Position numbers and translations under genes: made by a program. Positions 1 through 7,647 of a stretch of DNA of 64,000 nt are shown one piece after another (positions within the stretch are counted from its first letter, which is position 1; each line of letters begins with the position of its first letter). Below the pieces are notes generated by a model, which did not search any database, was not told the origin of the DNA, and saw only the letters and a list, made by a program, of their open reading frames with translations. Origin of the DNA: a virus; IMG/VR virus record IMGVR_UViG_3300026534_000035, positions 1 to 64,000 of that record. One strand, written 5' to 3'.

Positions 1-302
1 CTAATTATAATGAAATATATACTGGAGACAGTTTTTCAAATAATGTCTGGTACCATGTAGCGGTATCTAGACACGGATCAAACATGTATTTTTTCATAAA
101 TGGAACTAAGGTCTACACATGGGTAATAAGTATAACAGATGCAATAAATACAGGAAGCTCTGGACTCATAATCGGAGCTAGATATGTTAATAATCAATCA
201 GAAATAACAGAATATTTAAATGGAAATTTAGATGAATTGAGGATTTCTAAAGGAGTAGCAAGATGGACAAGTGATTTTACTCCACCTACTGTAGAATACT
301 AA
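1..302 (+). CDS. LamG/concanavalin-like tail fibre protein, C-terminal part (cut by window start)
   Basis: Reading frame 3 is open from the first bases of the window to the stop at 300-302, so the ATG at 84 is internal and the gene starts outside the window. The visible 99 codons read as the end of a laminin-G/concanavalin-like jelly roll: a WYHVAVSR strand, FFINGTKV, and the ending LDELRISKGVARW followed by FTPP. That ending is common in phage tail proteins carrying this fold. The role is inferred to be a virion appendage that contacts the host surface. The upstream domain content is unknown. Confidence 0.75.
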   Translation, partial: NYNEIYTGDSFSNNVWYHVAVSRHGSNMYFFINGTKVYTWVISITDAINTGSSGLIIGARYVNNQSEITEYLNGNLDELRISKGVARWTSDFTPPTVEY

Positions 303-323
303 AAAACGTATACTGGAGTCAAT

Positions 324-917
324 ATGAATAACAGTAAAGAAAAAATGAAAAAAGCTATTCACTCAGTAAACGAACAACTTCAGATAATAAGAAGTAATGT
401 GGAGCATTTAACTATAATTGCTGATTTAGATGAGGAGAGTAAAAAATCTTTAGATAATATATCTAATGCAGTTATTGAATGCTCTATGTTAATAAACAAA
501 GAATTTCTCAAACTACCTCAACTTCCGGTTGATAAAGTAACTACTAAAAACATGTTAAAACTTAAAAACAGAAATGTAAGGATTTTAATTATAGAAGATG
601 AGGATGATTTAGCCAGTCTCTTTAGTTCTAATTTAGATTATTTTGGATTAAAAACTTATGCAGTGTCTAATTTTTATGATGGGTTGGATATAATTGAAAA
701 AGAAAAAATAGATATTGTTATCTTAGATATAATGTTACCTGATGCTTATGGTCTTGATTGTATTGATACAATTTTAGAAAAAAATGAGAGTATAAAAATA
801 GTAGTAGTAACTGGTAAAATTGATGAACTTGACAAAGATTTAGATTATTTAAAAGGAAAGTGTTCTATTTTAACTAAGCCGTTTTCAGTAAGAGCTTTGT
901 TGGCAGCAATGCTCTAA
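324..917 (+). CDS. Response-regulator receiver protein with a histidine-kinase DHp-like N terminus
   Basis: Residues 85-197 form a complete CheY-like receiver domain: acidic pocket E91/D92/E93, phospho-acceptor Asp135 in VILDIMLPD, Thr173 in VVVTG and Lys185 in LTKPF. All catalytic positions are kept, so it should be able to accept phosphate. Residues 5-65 are predicted to be a helical hairpin whose first helix carries H13-x-x-N16-x-x-L19-x-x-I22. That spacing matches the H-box of histidine-kinase DHp domains, although the usual acidic residue after His is Ser. There is no HATPase domain and no DNA-binding output domain. GGAG lies 7 nt upstream of the ATG. It may tap or drain a host two-component phosphorelay; this is inference. 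Confidence 0.8.
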   Translation: MNNSKEKMKKAIHSVNEQLQIIRSNVEHLTIIADLDEESKKSLDNISNAVIECSMLINKEFLKLPQLPVDKVTTKNMLKLKNRNVRILIIEDEDDLASLFSSNLDYFGLKTYAVSNFYDGLDIIEKEKIDIVILDIMLPDAYGLDCIDTILEKNESIKIVVVTGKIDELDKDLDYLKGKCSILTKPFSVRALLAAML

Positions 918-919
918 AA

Positions 920-939
920 TTCTGCCTCTGCGGGCGGAA
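920..939 (+). other. Short GC-rich hairpin between genes
   Basis: Seven pairs (one G.U) form between 920-926 and 933-939 with a 6-nt loop, a few bases after the receiver-protein stop. No T-run follows, so it is not a classical terminator. It may stabilise the 3' end of the upstream message. Confidence 0.35.
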
Positions 940-957
940 AGAAAGGAAAGGTAATGT

Positions 958-1179
958 ATGGAACATTTTGATGAATCTAACAATATCGATAATTTAACAA
1001 AGAAGTGGTGGAGTAAAGAGAGACAAGATTTAATCGAAAACATTGAAAAAGCCATTCAAACTACTGCTGCCAACCAAGATGTGTTAGAAATGATGATAGA
1101 TTTAATAAAAAAAACAAGAGTAAAAGTTAGTATGGCTGAATATTTTGAAGAAGAAAGGGGTGAACTAATCATTGAGTAG
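958..1179 (+). CDS. Hypothetical helical protein
   Basis: This 73-aa acidic protein is predicted to be mostly helical, with WW at residues 17-18 and a middle rich in Lys, Glu and Ile. No family was recognised. The ribosome site is AAAGGAAAGG just upstream of the ATG. Its last codons overlap the TTG start of the next gene, which suggests that the two are translated together. Being small and next to a DNA-binding protein, it is probably an accessory or regulatory protein. Confidence 0.55.
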   Translation: MEHFDESNNIDNLTKKWWSKERQDLIENIEKAIQTTAANQDVLEMMIDLIKKTRVKVSMAEYFEEERGELIIE

Positions 1180-1387
1180 AAGGGCGTGGACGTATACTGA
1201 AGAACAAACTTTGTTAAAAAATTATAGGGATTGTACTATAAAAGAACTAGAACGGCTTTTACCAACAAGGTCAAGAGACAGTATTAACAAAAAAATTAAG
1301 GTGCTTAAAGCTAAGGGTAAAATAAAAGAAGGAAAATCTGATGAGGCAAAAAACAGAGCCTACATACAAAGAACAAAGGAGATCTAA
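1172..1387 (+). CDS. Small SANT/Myb-like (homeodomain-like) DNA-binding protein
   Basis: The 71-aa product starts RRAWTYTEEQTLLKNY and continues with a short helix and RSRDSINKKIKVLK. This is the tryptophan-containing three-helix pattern of SANT/Myb or Trip-helix domains (W6, then a helix at about 10-17, and a recognition helix at about 32-46). The start is TTG; no ATG gives a better frame, and an AGGGGTG ribosome site lies about 9 nt upstream. The gene overlaps its predecessor by 8 nt. The role is inferred to be a phage transcription regulator or a small DNA-binding accessory protein. Confidence 0.6.
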   Translation: MSRRAWTYTEEQTLLKNYRDCTIKELERLLPTRSRDSINKKIKVLKAKGKIKEGKSDEAKNRAYIQRTKEI

Positions 1388-1392
1388 ATACA

Positions 1393-1716
1393 ATGACCGA
1401 TAACCCAGAATTTTTAGAAAAATCTATGTGTAATTCTTGTAAGTATAAAGTGGAAAGAGTAGTGGTTCTATTAGATACTGGTGACTGGAATATAGAAGTG
1501 TTTGATGATGATGCTCTTAATGAAGCAATAGAAAATGGCGACCCAATTCAATTCAAACATTTTTTATGCTCTAAACTTAGTTTAGATTTGGATCATATTG
1601 TAGTCGAGTGCAGCTGTTTTAAACCAAAACGTTCACATAGAACTAACAATGGGTTGATAAAAAATGAACGTGTTTTAGATCTTATAGACGATGATTTATC
1701 TAAAGAAACTAAATGA
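1393..1716 (+). CDS. Cysteine-containing hypothetical protein
   Basis: This 107-aa acidic protein has a CxxC near residue 13 (MCNSC), a lone Cys in FLCSK and a CxC in VECSCF. Together these could bind one zinc or an iron-sulfur centre. No family was recognised. Its 3' end overlaps the start of the methionine aminopeptidase gene by 26 nt in another frame, so the two are probably co-translated. Confidence 0.5.
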   Translation: MTDNPEFLEKSMCNSCKYKVERVVVLLDTGDWNIEVFDDDALNEAIENGDPIQFKHFLCSKLSLDLDHIVVECSCFKPKRSHRTNNGLIKNERVLDLIDDDLSKETK

Positions 1717-2440
1717 AATAGATAAAATAATAGAAAGTTGTTCTGTAGTAAGTAAAGTTTTAAAACATTTAAAAAAACATACTAAACAAGGAATGACAAC
1801 TAAAACACTTAATGTTTTAGCCGAAGAATTAATAAGAGAAGAGAATGCTTTACCAGGCTTTAAAAACTTTAATAACTACCCTTATGCTATTTGTGCATCT
1901 ATAAATGATATAGCTATACAAGGACTTCCCTGTGATAGACAATTAAAAACTGGAGATGTTTTAAAAATAGATGTTGGAGTATTAAAAGACGGATTTTATG
2001 GTGATGCCGCATTCACTATGGGAATTGGTGATATAGATATTGATGATGAAGTTCTTATTAATACTACAAAACAAGCCCTTTATAGTAGTATTTTAGTAGC
2101 TCAGGCAGGAAATACTATTAATTCCATTTCCCATGAAATACAAAAAACTGTTGAAAACAAAAAATTAACTGTCATAAAACAGTATGGCGGGCATGGCATT
2201 GGTAGAAGATTGCATGAGGAGCCGTTTATTAAAAATTTTACTACTAAAATAAATAGAGGACCGTTACTTAAAGAGGGAATGATTATTTGTATAGAACCTT
2301 TAGTAACAAAAGGAACAGACACATTAATTAGAACAGATAATGGTTGGTCAATGCGTACCAAAGATGGGGCCAATACAGCACATTTTGAACACACGGTACT
2401 AATAACAGGAAAATCGGCCGAAATATTAACTAAGAATTAA
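1691..2440 (+). CDS. map: Methionine aminopeptidase, type I-like, with one active-site His replaced
   Basis: This is a pita-bread-fold metallopeptidase that removes the initiator Met from new proteins; at 249 aa it has the usual length of a bacterial type I enzyme. The metal ligands are all present: Asp94 (KIDVGV), Asp105 (YGDAAF), His168 (GGHGIG), Glu202 (CIEPL) and Glu233 (HFEHTV), plus the substrate-side His175 (LHEEP). The position equal to E. coli His79, normally in an xxHGxP motif, is Gln77 (IAIQGLP). That His contacts substrate and matters for activity in characterised enzymes, so this copy may be altered or inactive. The ATG at 1691 is the only good start in frame. Confidence 0.9.
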   Translation: MIYLKKLNEIDKIIESCSVVSKVLKHLKKHTKQGMTTKTLNVLAEELIREENALPGFKNFNNYPYAICASINDIAIQGLPCDRQLKTGDVLKIDVGVLKDGFYGDAAFTMGIGDIDIDDEVLINTTKQALYSSILVAQAGNTINSISHEIQKTVENKKLTVIKQYGGHGIGRRLHEEPFIKNFTTKINRGPLLKEGMIICIEPLVTKGTDTLIRTDNGWSMRTKDGANTAHFEHTVLITGKSAEILTKN

Positions 2441-2450
2441 AGGAGAATTA

Positions 2451-2903
2451 ATGAATTACGGATTAAGTTCTAAGCTGAGTGGGGTATATATCCCCTATGA
2501 TTTAGTTAGATCAAAAGAATTTATTGAATGGACCAAAAACCCAGAATTTAGAGTATGGATGTTTCTTCATGGATCAATTGTTAGAGCCAAAATGAAAAGA
2601 CATAAATTAGGTTTATATATTTTTGAAAAATTCTATTTGAACGGGCACGCTGTTTCATGGGCTACTCAAACAAAGATTTCCAATATGTTGAGTTATTCTG
2701 ACAAAAGTTTCGTGTCTCGTCAAATAAAACTATTAAAAAATAAAGGCATAGTAATTGAACACCAAGACAAGTTCAATGGAAAAAGAATTAAGCTTTATGA
2801 AACAGCGGAAGTATTAAGTTCAATGGACCAGCAAGAAGCAGTTTATGCTTTTGCTTATTTTCGGCAAAAAAACGCCGAAAAAAAACTATCAAAATTTTTA
2901 TAA
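2451..2903 (+). CDS. Winged helix-turn-helix DNA-binding protein
   Basis: The protein has 150 aa. Residues 70-120 read as a winged helix: TKISNML helix, then SDKSFVSRQIKLLKNKGIV as recognition helix and following turn, then a beta wing around GKRIKLYE. This resembles MarR/replication-initiator type wHTH domains. Residues 1-65 begin with a Tyr/Ile-rich segment containing an FRVWMFLHGSIVRAK helix. The AAGGAG ribosome site is well placed. Just downstream lies a pair of perfect palindromes (3095-3155) that could be its operator. The target is unknown. Confidence 0.65.
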   Translation: MNYGLSSKLSGVYIPYDLVRSKEFIEWTKNPEFRVWMFLHGSIVRAKMKRHKLGLYIFEKFYLNGHAVSWATQTKISNMLSYSDKSFVSRQIKLLKNKGIVIEHQDKFNGKRIKLYETAEVLSSMDQQEAVYAFAYFRQKNAEKKLSKFL

Positions 2904-2918
2904 AGGAGAATTAAGAAA

Positions 2919-3068
2919 ATGGCAGAAAAAGCTGAAGTAAAACTAGTAGTAAAAATGGGAGAGAAGGTTTATTCTTTGCCAATTGAAAAACTCCCAGAAC
3001 TGATCAAAGGTTATGGTGACGAGGTAGAAGATAAGGGTGTTATCGACACTATTTTGGATTGGTTCTAA
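2919..3068 (+). CDS. Small acidic hypothetical protein (49 aa)
   Basis: A short frame follows an AAAGGAGAA ribosome site 8 nt before the ATG and ends TAA at 3066-3068. The product begins MAEKAEVKLVVKMGEKVYS and ends DTILDWF. It looks like a compact beta-beta-alpha unit. No family was recognised. The good ribosome site and the tight spacing after the wHTH gene support it as real. Confidence 0.55.
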   Translation: MAEKAEVKLVVKMGEKVYSLPIEKLPELIKGYGDEVEDKGVIDTILDWF

Positions 3069-3094
3069 TACAAAATAGTAAATAGTGTGCCGTT

Positions 3095-3155
3095 CATTAG
3101 TTGTCTCTCAGACAACTAATGGATGGTTCATTAGTTGTCTGAGAGACAACTAATG
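3095..3155. repeat. Twin 27-nt perfect palindromes, each the reverse complement of the other
   Basis: Positions 3095-3121 and 3129-3155 are each a perfect hairpin with a 12-bp stem and a 3-nt loop (CTC in the first, GAG in the second). The half-site reads CATTAGTTGTCT and occurs four times with alternating orientation. The two hairpins are separated by 7 nt. They sit in a 249-nt non-coding gap downstream of a wHTH gene. Possible roles are an operator, a transcription stop, or a protein-binding or replication site. Confidence 0.85.
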
Positions 3156-3187
3156 AAAGTTTATACCTTTTAATTAAGAATTAATAA

Positions 3188-3229
3188 GTTAATATAGTTT
3201 AAAACTAAATTAGGTTAATATAGTTTAAA
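3188..3229. repeat. Two 16-nt AT-rich direct repeats
   Basis: GTTAATATAGTTTAAA occurs at 3188-3203 and again at 3214-3229, 26 nt apart start to start. The surrounding 3170-3270 stretch is almost entirely A and T. This is the kind of tract seen at phage promoters or unwinding sites; no clear -35/-10 pair is visible. Confidence 0.6.
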
Positions 3230-3317
3230 TTAAAATTAGTTTTTGAATTAATAATTTAACTTAAGTGAATTTTTTTTTCGATCACCAACAACAAATGGTA
3301 AAAGGGGGATTTGCGCG

Positions 3318-3548
3318 ATGTTGTCAATAGAAGGAAATGTTGATGTGCTGATGGTTAATAAAACACTCACCACAAAACAAATTGGCCGGTCGGATGTGTT
3401 TTTAAACTTTTTCTGGAAAGGTTATAATGTTTCTTGTTACTGGGACGCAAAATCAAAAGAATTTATGTTGATTAATAGTTTATATGAATTTACTGAAGAT
3501 GAATTGGCTATTTTAAAGGCTAATTTTAGTAAAGCTTCTTTTTTATAA
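3318..3548 (+). CDS. Hypothetical protein (76 aa)
   Basis: This 76-aa product alternates short strands and aromatic residues (VFLNFFWKGYNVSCYWD) and ends with a short helix. No family was recognised. The start is ATG with an AAGGGGGA purine tract about 10 nt upstream. It is the first gene after the AT-rich regulatory gap at 3069-3317, so it may open a new transcription unit. Confidence 0.5.
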   Translation: MLSIEGNVDVLMVNKTLTTKQIGRSDVFLNFFWKGYNVSCYWDAKSKEFMLINSLYEFTEDELAILKANFSKASFL

Positions 3549-3705
3549 CTTGGTTGTTGACTGTTAATAGCCTTATTATGGGCCTAATTCGCTCTGTGTC
3601 GGCTTTTATTCGCTTAGGGTATACCACAGTATGGGTTACTAATAAAAACGCCTTTATGGTCGCGTTGTTGCGTTTAGATAAAATTAACGTTTAGGAGAAC
3701 TCATA
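3549..3705 (+). other. Intergenic stretch with a possible 38-codon frame
   Basis: The frame ATG 3578 to TAG 3692-3694 would encode a hydrophobic 38-aa peptide (MGLIRSVSAF...), but it has no ribosome site upstream. Its base composition is less AT-rich than its surroundings. An AAACGC/GCGTTT inverted pair lies at about 3648-3676. No promoter could be assigned with confidence. Confidence 0.2.
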
Positions 3706-3894
3706 ATGGTAGATGTAAGTAATATTTTTGGAATAGATATTTCTAATATAAAAAAGATATATTCTGTAGAATCAAGTAGTATATATACTATAGTGGGTAT
3801 TAGTATGAATGCTGGTCAGTCTTCTAACAGCCTTGATTTTGTTTTTTCTAGTTCATATAACCCACCGGATGGTGATTCTGTGGACTTTTTTTAA
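3706..3894 (+). CDS. Small hypothetical protein preceding the fibre block (62 aa)
   Basis: This short Ser/Ile-rich protein ends in NPPDGDSVDFF. It has a clear TTAGGAGAA ribosome site 8 nt before the ATG and lies 27 nt upstream of a large fibre gene. No family was recognised. The composition fits a small virion-associated or fibre-linked protein, but there is no direct evidence. Confidence 0.5.
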   Translation: MVDVSNIFGIDISNIKKIYSVESSSIYTIVGISMNAGQSSNSLDFVFSSSYNPPDGDSVDFF

Positions 3895-3921
3895 ATTTTT
3901 AAACAAAGGACATAGTATAAA

Positions 3922-5451
3922 ATGAGCAAAATATCGGATTATAAGATTGAAAAATTTACAAGTCTCAAAGATACTCCTAATACTTATGACCCAGGTAAAT
4001 ACGTAAAAGTGTTAACTAATGGATTGGATTATGATGTTGTTAATACTTCTACTAGTGGTTCTTCTGGCGGTGGATTAAATTATAATTATTATTTTGATAC
4101 AGCAGTTACAGGTACTGTAGCTAGTGGATGTGTTCAACTAAATGCCACCAATTATCCAGGTGTAAGCGAGGTAAACATAAGTTACTTTGATAAAGATGGG
4201 AATGATTTGTCTAATTGGATTAATAGCTGGGATGATAGTGATAAATCTGTGAAGGGTACATTGACTTTTCAAAGTGTGTCGTATGTAAATAAGTACGCTA
4301 TGTTTAAATTGGAAGAAACAGCTAATACAGTGTTCGGTTCTGGCAAAGATGGCGATGTTACTATTTCAGGGTCGGTAAATTTAAATACAGATATAGTTGC
4401 TTCAGGCAGATCTTACCCAGATATGGTTGCTTATAATGTGTCTTCTGTAGGGGCAAGTTCATGTCAAACAATGGCAACACCAAATGGTATTGTGTCTGGT
4501 GATGCAGTTTTGTTAATAAACTTACAAGGTGCAGGGTCTACTCAAGTCGATAATGTTGGAAATTACGAAATTTTCATTGTAGATTCTGTAGTAAATACAA
4601 CAGTAACTTTTAAATCTAATAAAACAAAACTTTATGGTAATAATGGTGGAGATTCTAATTTAGGTGTATCTCCTTCTAAACAAAGAGTTATGCTGATGAG
4701 AATTCCACAATATAATAACTTGACAATTGAGTCTGGAGCAGAGCTTTCAGGAAAGTCATGGGATGGTACCAAATATGGAGTAGTAGCCTGTATGGTTAAA
4801 AATTCAACTTCAGTAATCGGCTCTGTTGTATCTCCTATTGGTTATAGGGGTACTGGTGATCATGATGGAGAAAGTTACGGTGGTTTTTCTGGACTAGGTG
4901 GCGGCCACAGATATTGGTCAAATGGCAAAGGTGGAGGAAGTGGGGCTTATGCCTCTAATGGGTTGCCTGGTTTAAATGGTGGTTCTCCAGGTGGAACAGC
5001 TTATGGTGTAGCAGATTTATCAAAAATTTATTTTGGGTCAGCTGGCGGCGCCGAAAGTTCTAATAGAGGTGGGCATGGAGGAGGCATAGTTCTACTGTTT
5101 TCTAAAACATTAGATGTTTATGGTAATATCTCATCAAATGGTACTGGAGGGGTGAATTATGGTGGCAGTGGTGCAGGTGGTTCTATTTTATTAAAGTCTA
5201 ATAAATTAGCTGTATATTCTTCAACTATAGAAGCTCTTGGTGCTACTCGTATGAATGCTGGTAGTAATGGAAGAATAGCTATATACTACAATGCTTTAAT
5301 GGATTCTTTATCGGCTGTTAATCCCACGCCTTATACTGATTCTTTGACTTCTGGCGCTGATAAAATAAACTATAATGTTGCTTGGTTAAATAATAGTGGT
5401 AAATTTAATTATAATGAAGAAATAATAGTTTCTTATGCCTATAATTACTAA
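3922..5451 (+). CDS. Tail fibre/adhesin with Gly-rich domain
   Basis: The protein has 509 aa. Residues 12-32 carry the motif FTSLKDTPNTYDPGKYVKV, which recurs in genes at 41386 and 49519 and is typical of phage appendage proteins. Residues 60-130 are beta-rich. Residues 310-440 are very Gly/Ser-rich (GGLGGGHRYW, GGGSGAY, GGHGGGIV, GGSGAGGS), like the glycine sandwich tips of phage adhesins. It opens a run of fibre genes. The role is inferred to be receptor binding; the ligand is unknown. Confidence 0.7.
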   Translation: MSKISDYKIEKFTSLKDTPNTYDPGKYVKVLTNGLDYDVVNTSTSGSSGGGLNYNYYFDTAVTGTVASGCVQLNATNYPGVSEVNISYFDKDGNDLSNWINSWDDSDKSVKGTLTFQSVSYVNKYAMFKLEETANTVFGSGKDGDVTISGSVNLNTDIVASGRSYPDMVAYNVSSVGASSCQTMATPNGIVSGDAVLLINLQGAGSTQVDNVGNYEIFIVDSVVNTTVTFKSNKTKLYGNNGGDSNLGVSPSKQRVMLMRIPQYNNLTIESGAELSGKSWDGTKYGVVACMVKNSTSVIGSVVSPIGYRGTGDHDGESYGGFSGLGGGHRYWSNGKGGGSGAYASNGLPGLNGGSPGGTAYGVADLSKIYFGSAGGAESSNRGGHGGGIVLLFSKTLDVYGNISSNGTGGVNYGGSGAGGSILLKSNKLAVYSSTIEALGATRMNAGSNGRIAIYYNALMDSLSAVNPTPYTDSLTSGADKINYNVAWLNNSGKFNYNEEIIVSYAYNY

Positions 5452-5462
5452 GGAGCAAAACA

Positions 5463-5896
5463 ATGCCAGATAAATATACTAAGTTTTTAATGCATGGTGA
5501 TTCAACGAGAACTGGTTTTTCATTAATAGATAAAACAACCATAACTGCTGAACAAAAAATAATAGGGTCCCATTCTATTAAATGTGTCGCATCAGATGAG
5601 TCACATTTAAGTTGGTCGGACTCCTCAATTCAGGTGTATATAGATCTTTTGTAGGTACATGGTCTGGAGGTAATTCAGCATCTGATCCTACTTCTGATAC
5701 TTCAGGAAAATTAAAGATAAGCAGATTTGGTAATACCATACATATGTATTATTGGAATGATAGTTCATGGGTTTCACATAGAGATAATACAGAATATGTT
5801 TCCGGAACAATTGAGATCTCTTTACTTACGGCGACAGAGAATGCGTGCAGCATAACAGTAGATTATGATAATTTTGTAAGATATGCGGTGTTGTAA
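5463..5896 (+). pseudogene. Frameshifted remnant of a LamG/fibre-type gene
   Basis: Two overlapping frames cover this stretch. Frame A (5463-5654) has a good ribosome site and starts MPDKYTKFLMHGDSTRT...GSHSIK, the opening of LamG-type tail proteins, but stops at 63 codons. Frame B (open to 5896) has only a TTG start near 5612 without a ribosome site. It reads as the end of a jelly-roll domain (GKLKISRFGNTIHMYYWNDSSW ... DYDNFV). One frameshift near 5612-5654, probably with loss of internal sequence, best explains them. Two separate small genes or recoding are the alternatives. Confidence 0.55.
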
Positions 5897-5936
5897 TGAA
5901 TTAAATTATTTATAGAAATAGTTTGAGGAGAAGACC

Positions 5937-7604
5937 ATGGGTATTTCGTATAAGTCTTACCGAAGCAGTAAGATTCCCAAAAAGAATGCTATTAATTCTA
6001 ATAGTCAAGAAGTAGTTACTGAAAATGGAATTAAAAATTATGTAGATTCCCACTCTAGTACGGCCTCAGGAACTGCAACAGAATGGGATCTTGTTTCATC
6101 TAGTAGCCAAGCAGTTGAGGGGCATGGTTATTTGGTGGATACTTCTGCGGGTGAGGTTACGTTGACATTACCTTCTTCGCCATCAACCGGAGATAAAATT
6201 TCTATAGTTGATTTAAAGGGTACTTTTGATACTCATAAATGCATTGTAGCAAGAAATTCAAACAAAATAATGAGTCTTAATGAAGACCTGGAATTGATTA
6301 ATGAAAATAATTCGATTAGTCTTGTATATTCTAACTCCAGTGAAGGTTGGAGAGTAGTAGATTCTACTCCGCTGAGTTCTGATGAGAATTCAGTAATAAA
6401 TGCTCCATTACTTCATATTCAAGAGCAGCAGCCTAATGGAACAAATGCGGGCAATTCTGTTTCTGGAATGAATCAAAGAACTTTAAATACTGTTGTTACT
6501 AATGAAATTTCAGGAGCCTCTTTAAGCTCTAATATGGTTACTTTACCAGCTGGTACTTATTGGTTAGAATGTAATGTTCCTGGTTGGGGAAGTGGTGCTT
6601 ATCACAAACTACTAATACGGGATGCTAGTGATAATAACTTACTGTTTGCTACTGGACCTTACTTGAATAATGGGACGGCTAATAACATAATTATTAGTGA
6701 TAGATTAAGTCTTACAACGACAACTACAATAAAAGTCGTTCATTATATAAGCTCTGGTGCTACAGATGGTTTAGGCAGAAAGGGTGATAATGCGTCAGCT
6801 ACTGGAGCCCCAGAAGTCTATACGGATTTAAAAATTTGGCGCCTGGACCAAAAGATTCAAACACCTGTAGTGGCCAAGCCCCCTAATACAGTTGTTTCTG
6901 GAGTCCTTGTTACTGGAAATATAATGGGCTTAGATTATGAAATGAGTAGTGGTAGTCCTGATGATACTGTAGTTATTAAACCTGGTTCGTGTATGGATGA
7001 TACTTTACAAGAAGAAATAATACTAACTTCTAACACAAATTTAGTTTTATCTTCGCCTAATATTAATACCATTTACCATTTATTTGTTACCAAAACATCT
7101 GGAGTGGTAGGTGTAGCTTATGATAGTGATGAAAATGGTGTAAATGTGACTGCAGATTATAAAAGATGGGTTGGTTTTGTTAGAACAAATAGTAGTGGTG
7201 ACATTTGTAAATTTGTAATGCAAGATAATTTATATTTTAATACACGTGCTTCAGAATCAATTGCTATTGATAGTATAACAACAACTTCAACTTTTGCTCT
7301 TATAGATATTTCTAATATTGTGCCTATTAATAGAATTAATGGTGTTATCATGGGCGCAAAAAGTAATAATACATCAACTTATATAGTGAACTTTAGTTCT
7401 GATGGTATAGGCACTGGAATGAGTATCGCAGCTACACCTAGCAATTGGGCATCTAGAGTAGACGATGGTGATTCCGCATTTTTAGCTCATAATTATTCTA
7501 ATGCGACAATTATGTTGTATAATAGTGGATTATATATAAATAATGGTAAGGAAACATCAGGTTCAGTTAAAATTTTGGTTAGGGGAGCTACTTTAAAAAG
7601 ATAA
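5937..7604 (+). CDS. Tail fibre protein, first of a tandem paralogous pair
   Basis: The protein has 555 aa. Residues 45-145 are a compact module (LVDTSAGEVTLTLPSSPSTGDKISIVD ... IVARNSNKIMS ... LVYSNSSEGWRVV) that also occurs in the genes at 35912 and 49519. Residues 155-555 form a second module beginning APLLHIQEQQPNGT, which is repeated almost whole in the next gene (7648-8877). Shared stretches include GMNQRTLNTVVTNEI and FVRTNSSGDICKF. The ribosome site is GAGGAG. It is inferred to be a trimeric fibre or fibre tip. Confidence 0.7.
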   Translation: MGISYKSYRSSKIPKKNAINSNSQEVVTENGIKNYVDSHSSTASGTATEWDLVSSSSQAVEGHGYLVDTSAGEVTLTLPSSPSTGDKISIVDLKGTFDTHKCIVARNSNKIMSLNEDLELINENNSISLVYSNSSEGWRVVDSTPLSSDENSVINAPLLHIQEQQPNGTNAGNSVSGMNQRTLNTVVTNEISGASLSSNMVTLPAGTYWLECNVPGWGSGAYHKLLIRDASDNNLLFATGPYLNNGTANNIIISDRLSLTTTTTIKVVHYISSGATDGLGRKGDNASATGAPEVYTDLKIWRLDQKIQTPVVAKPPNTVVSGVLVTGNIMGLDYEMSSGSPDDTVVIKPGSCMDDTLQEEIILTSNTNLVLSSPNINTIYHLFVTKTSGVVGVAYDSDENGVNVTADYKRWVGFVRTNSSGDICKFVMQDNLYFNTRASESIAIDSITTTSTFALIDISNIVPINRINGVIMGAKSNNTSTYIVNFSSDGIGTGMSIAATPSNWASRVDDGDSAFLAHNYSNATIMLYNSGLYINNGKETSGSVKILVRGATLKR

Positions 7605-7647
7605 CCAAGATTTAAAAAGACAGTATAAAATATTATGGGAGTAAATT

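Noticed and set aside
3555-3590. TTGACT with a TATTAT-like -10 in the 3549-3705 gap
   Set aside because: Spacing is only about 11-14 nt, outside the usual 16-18.
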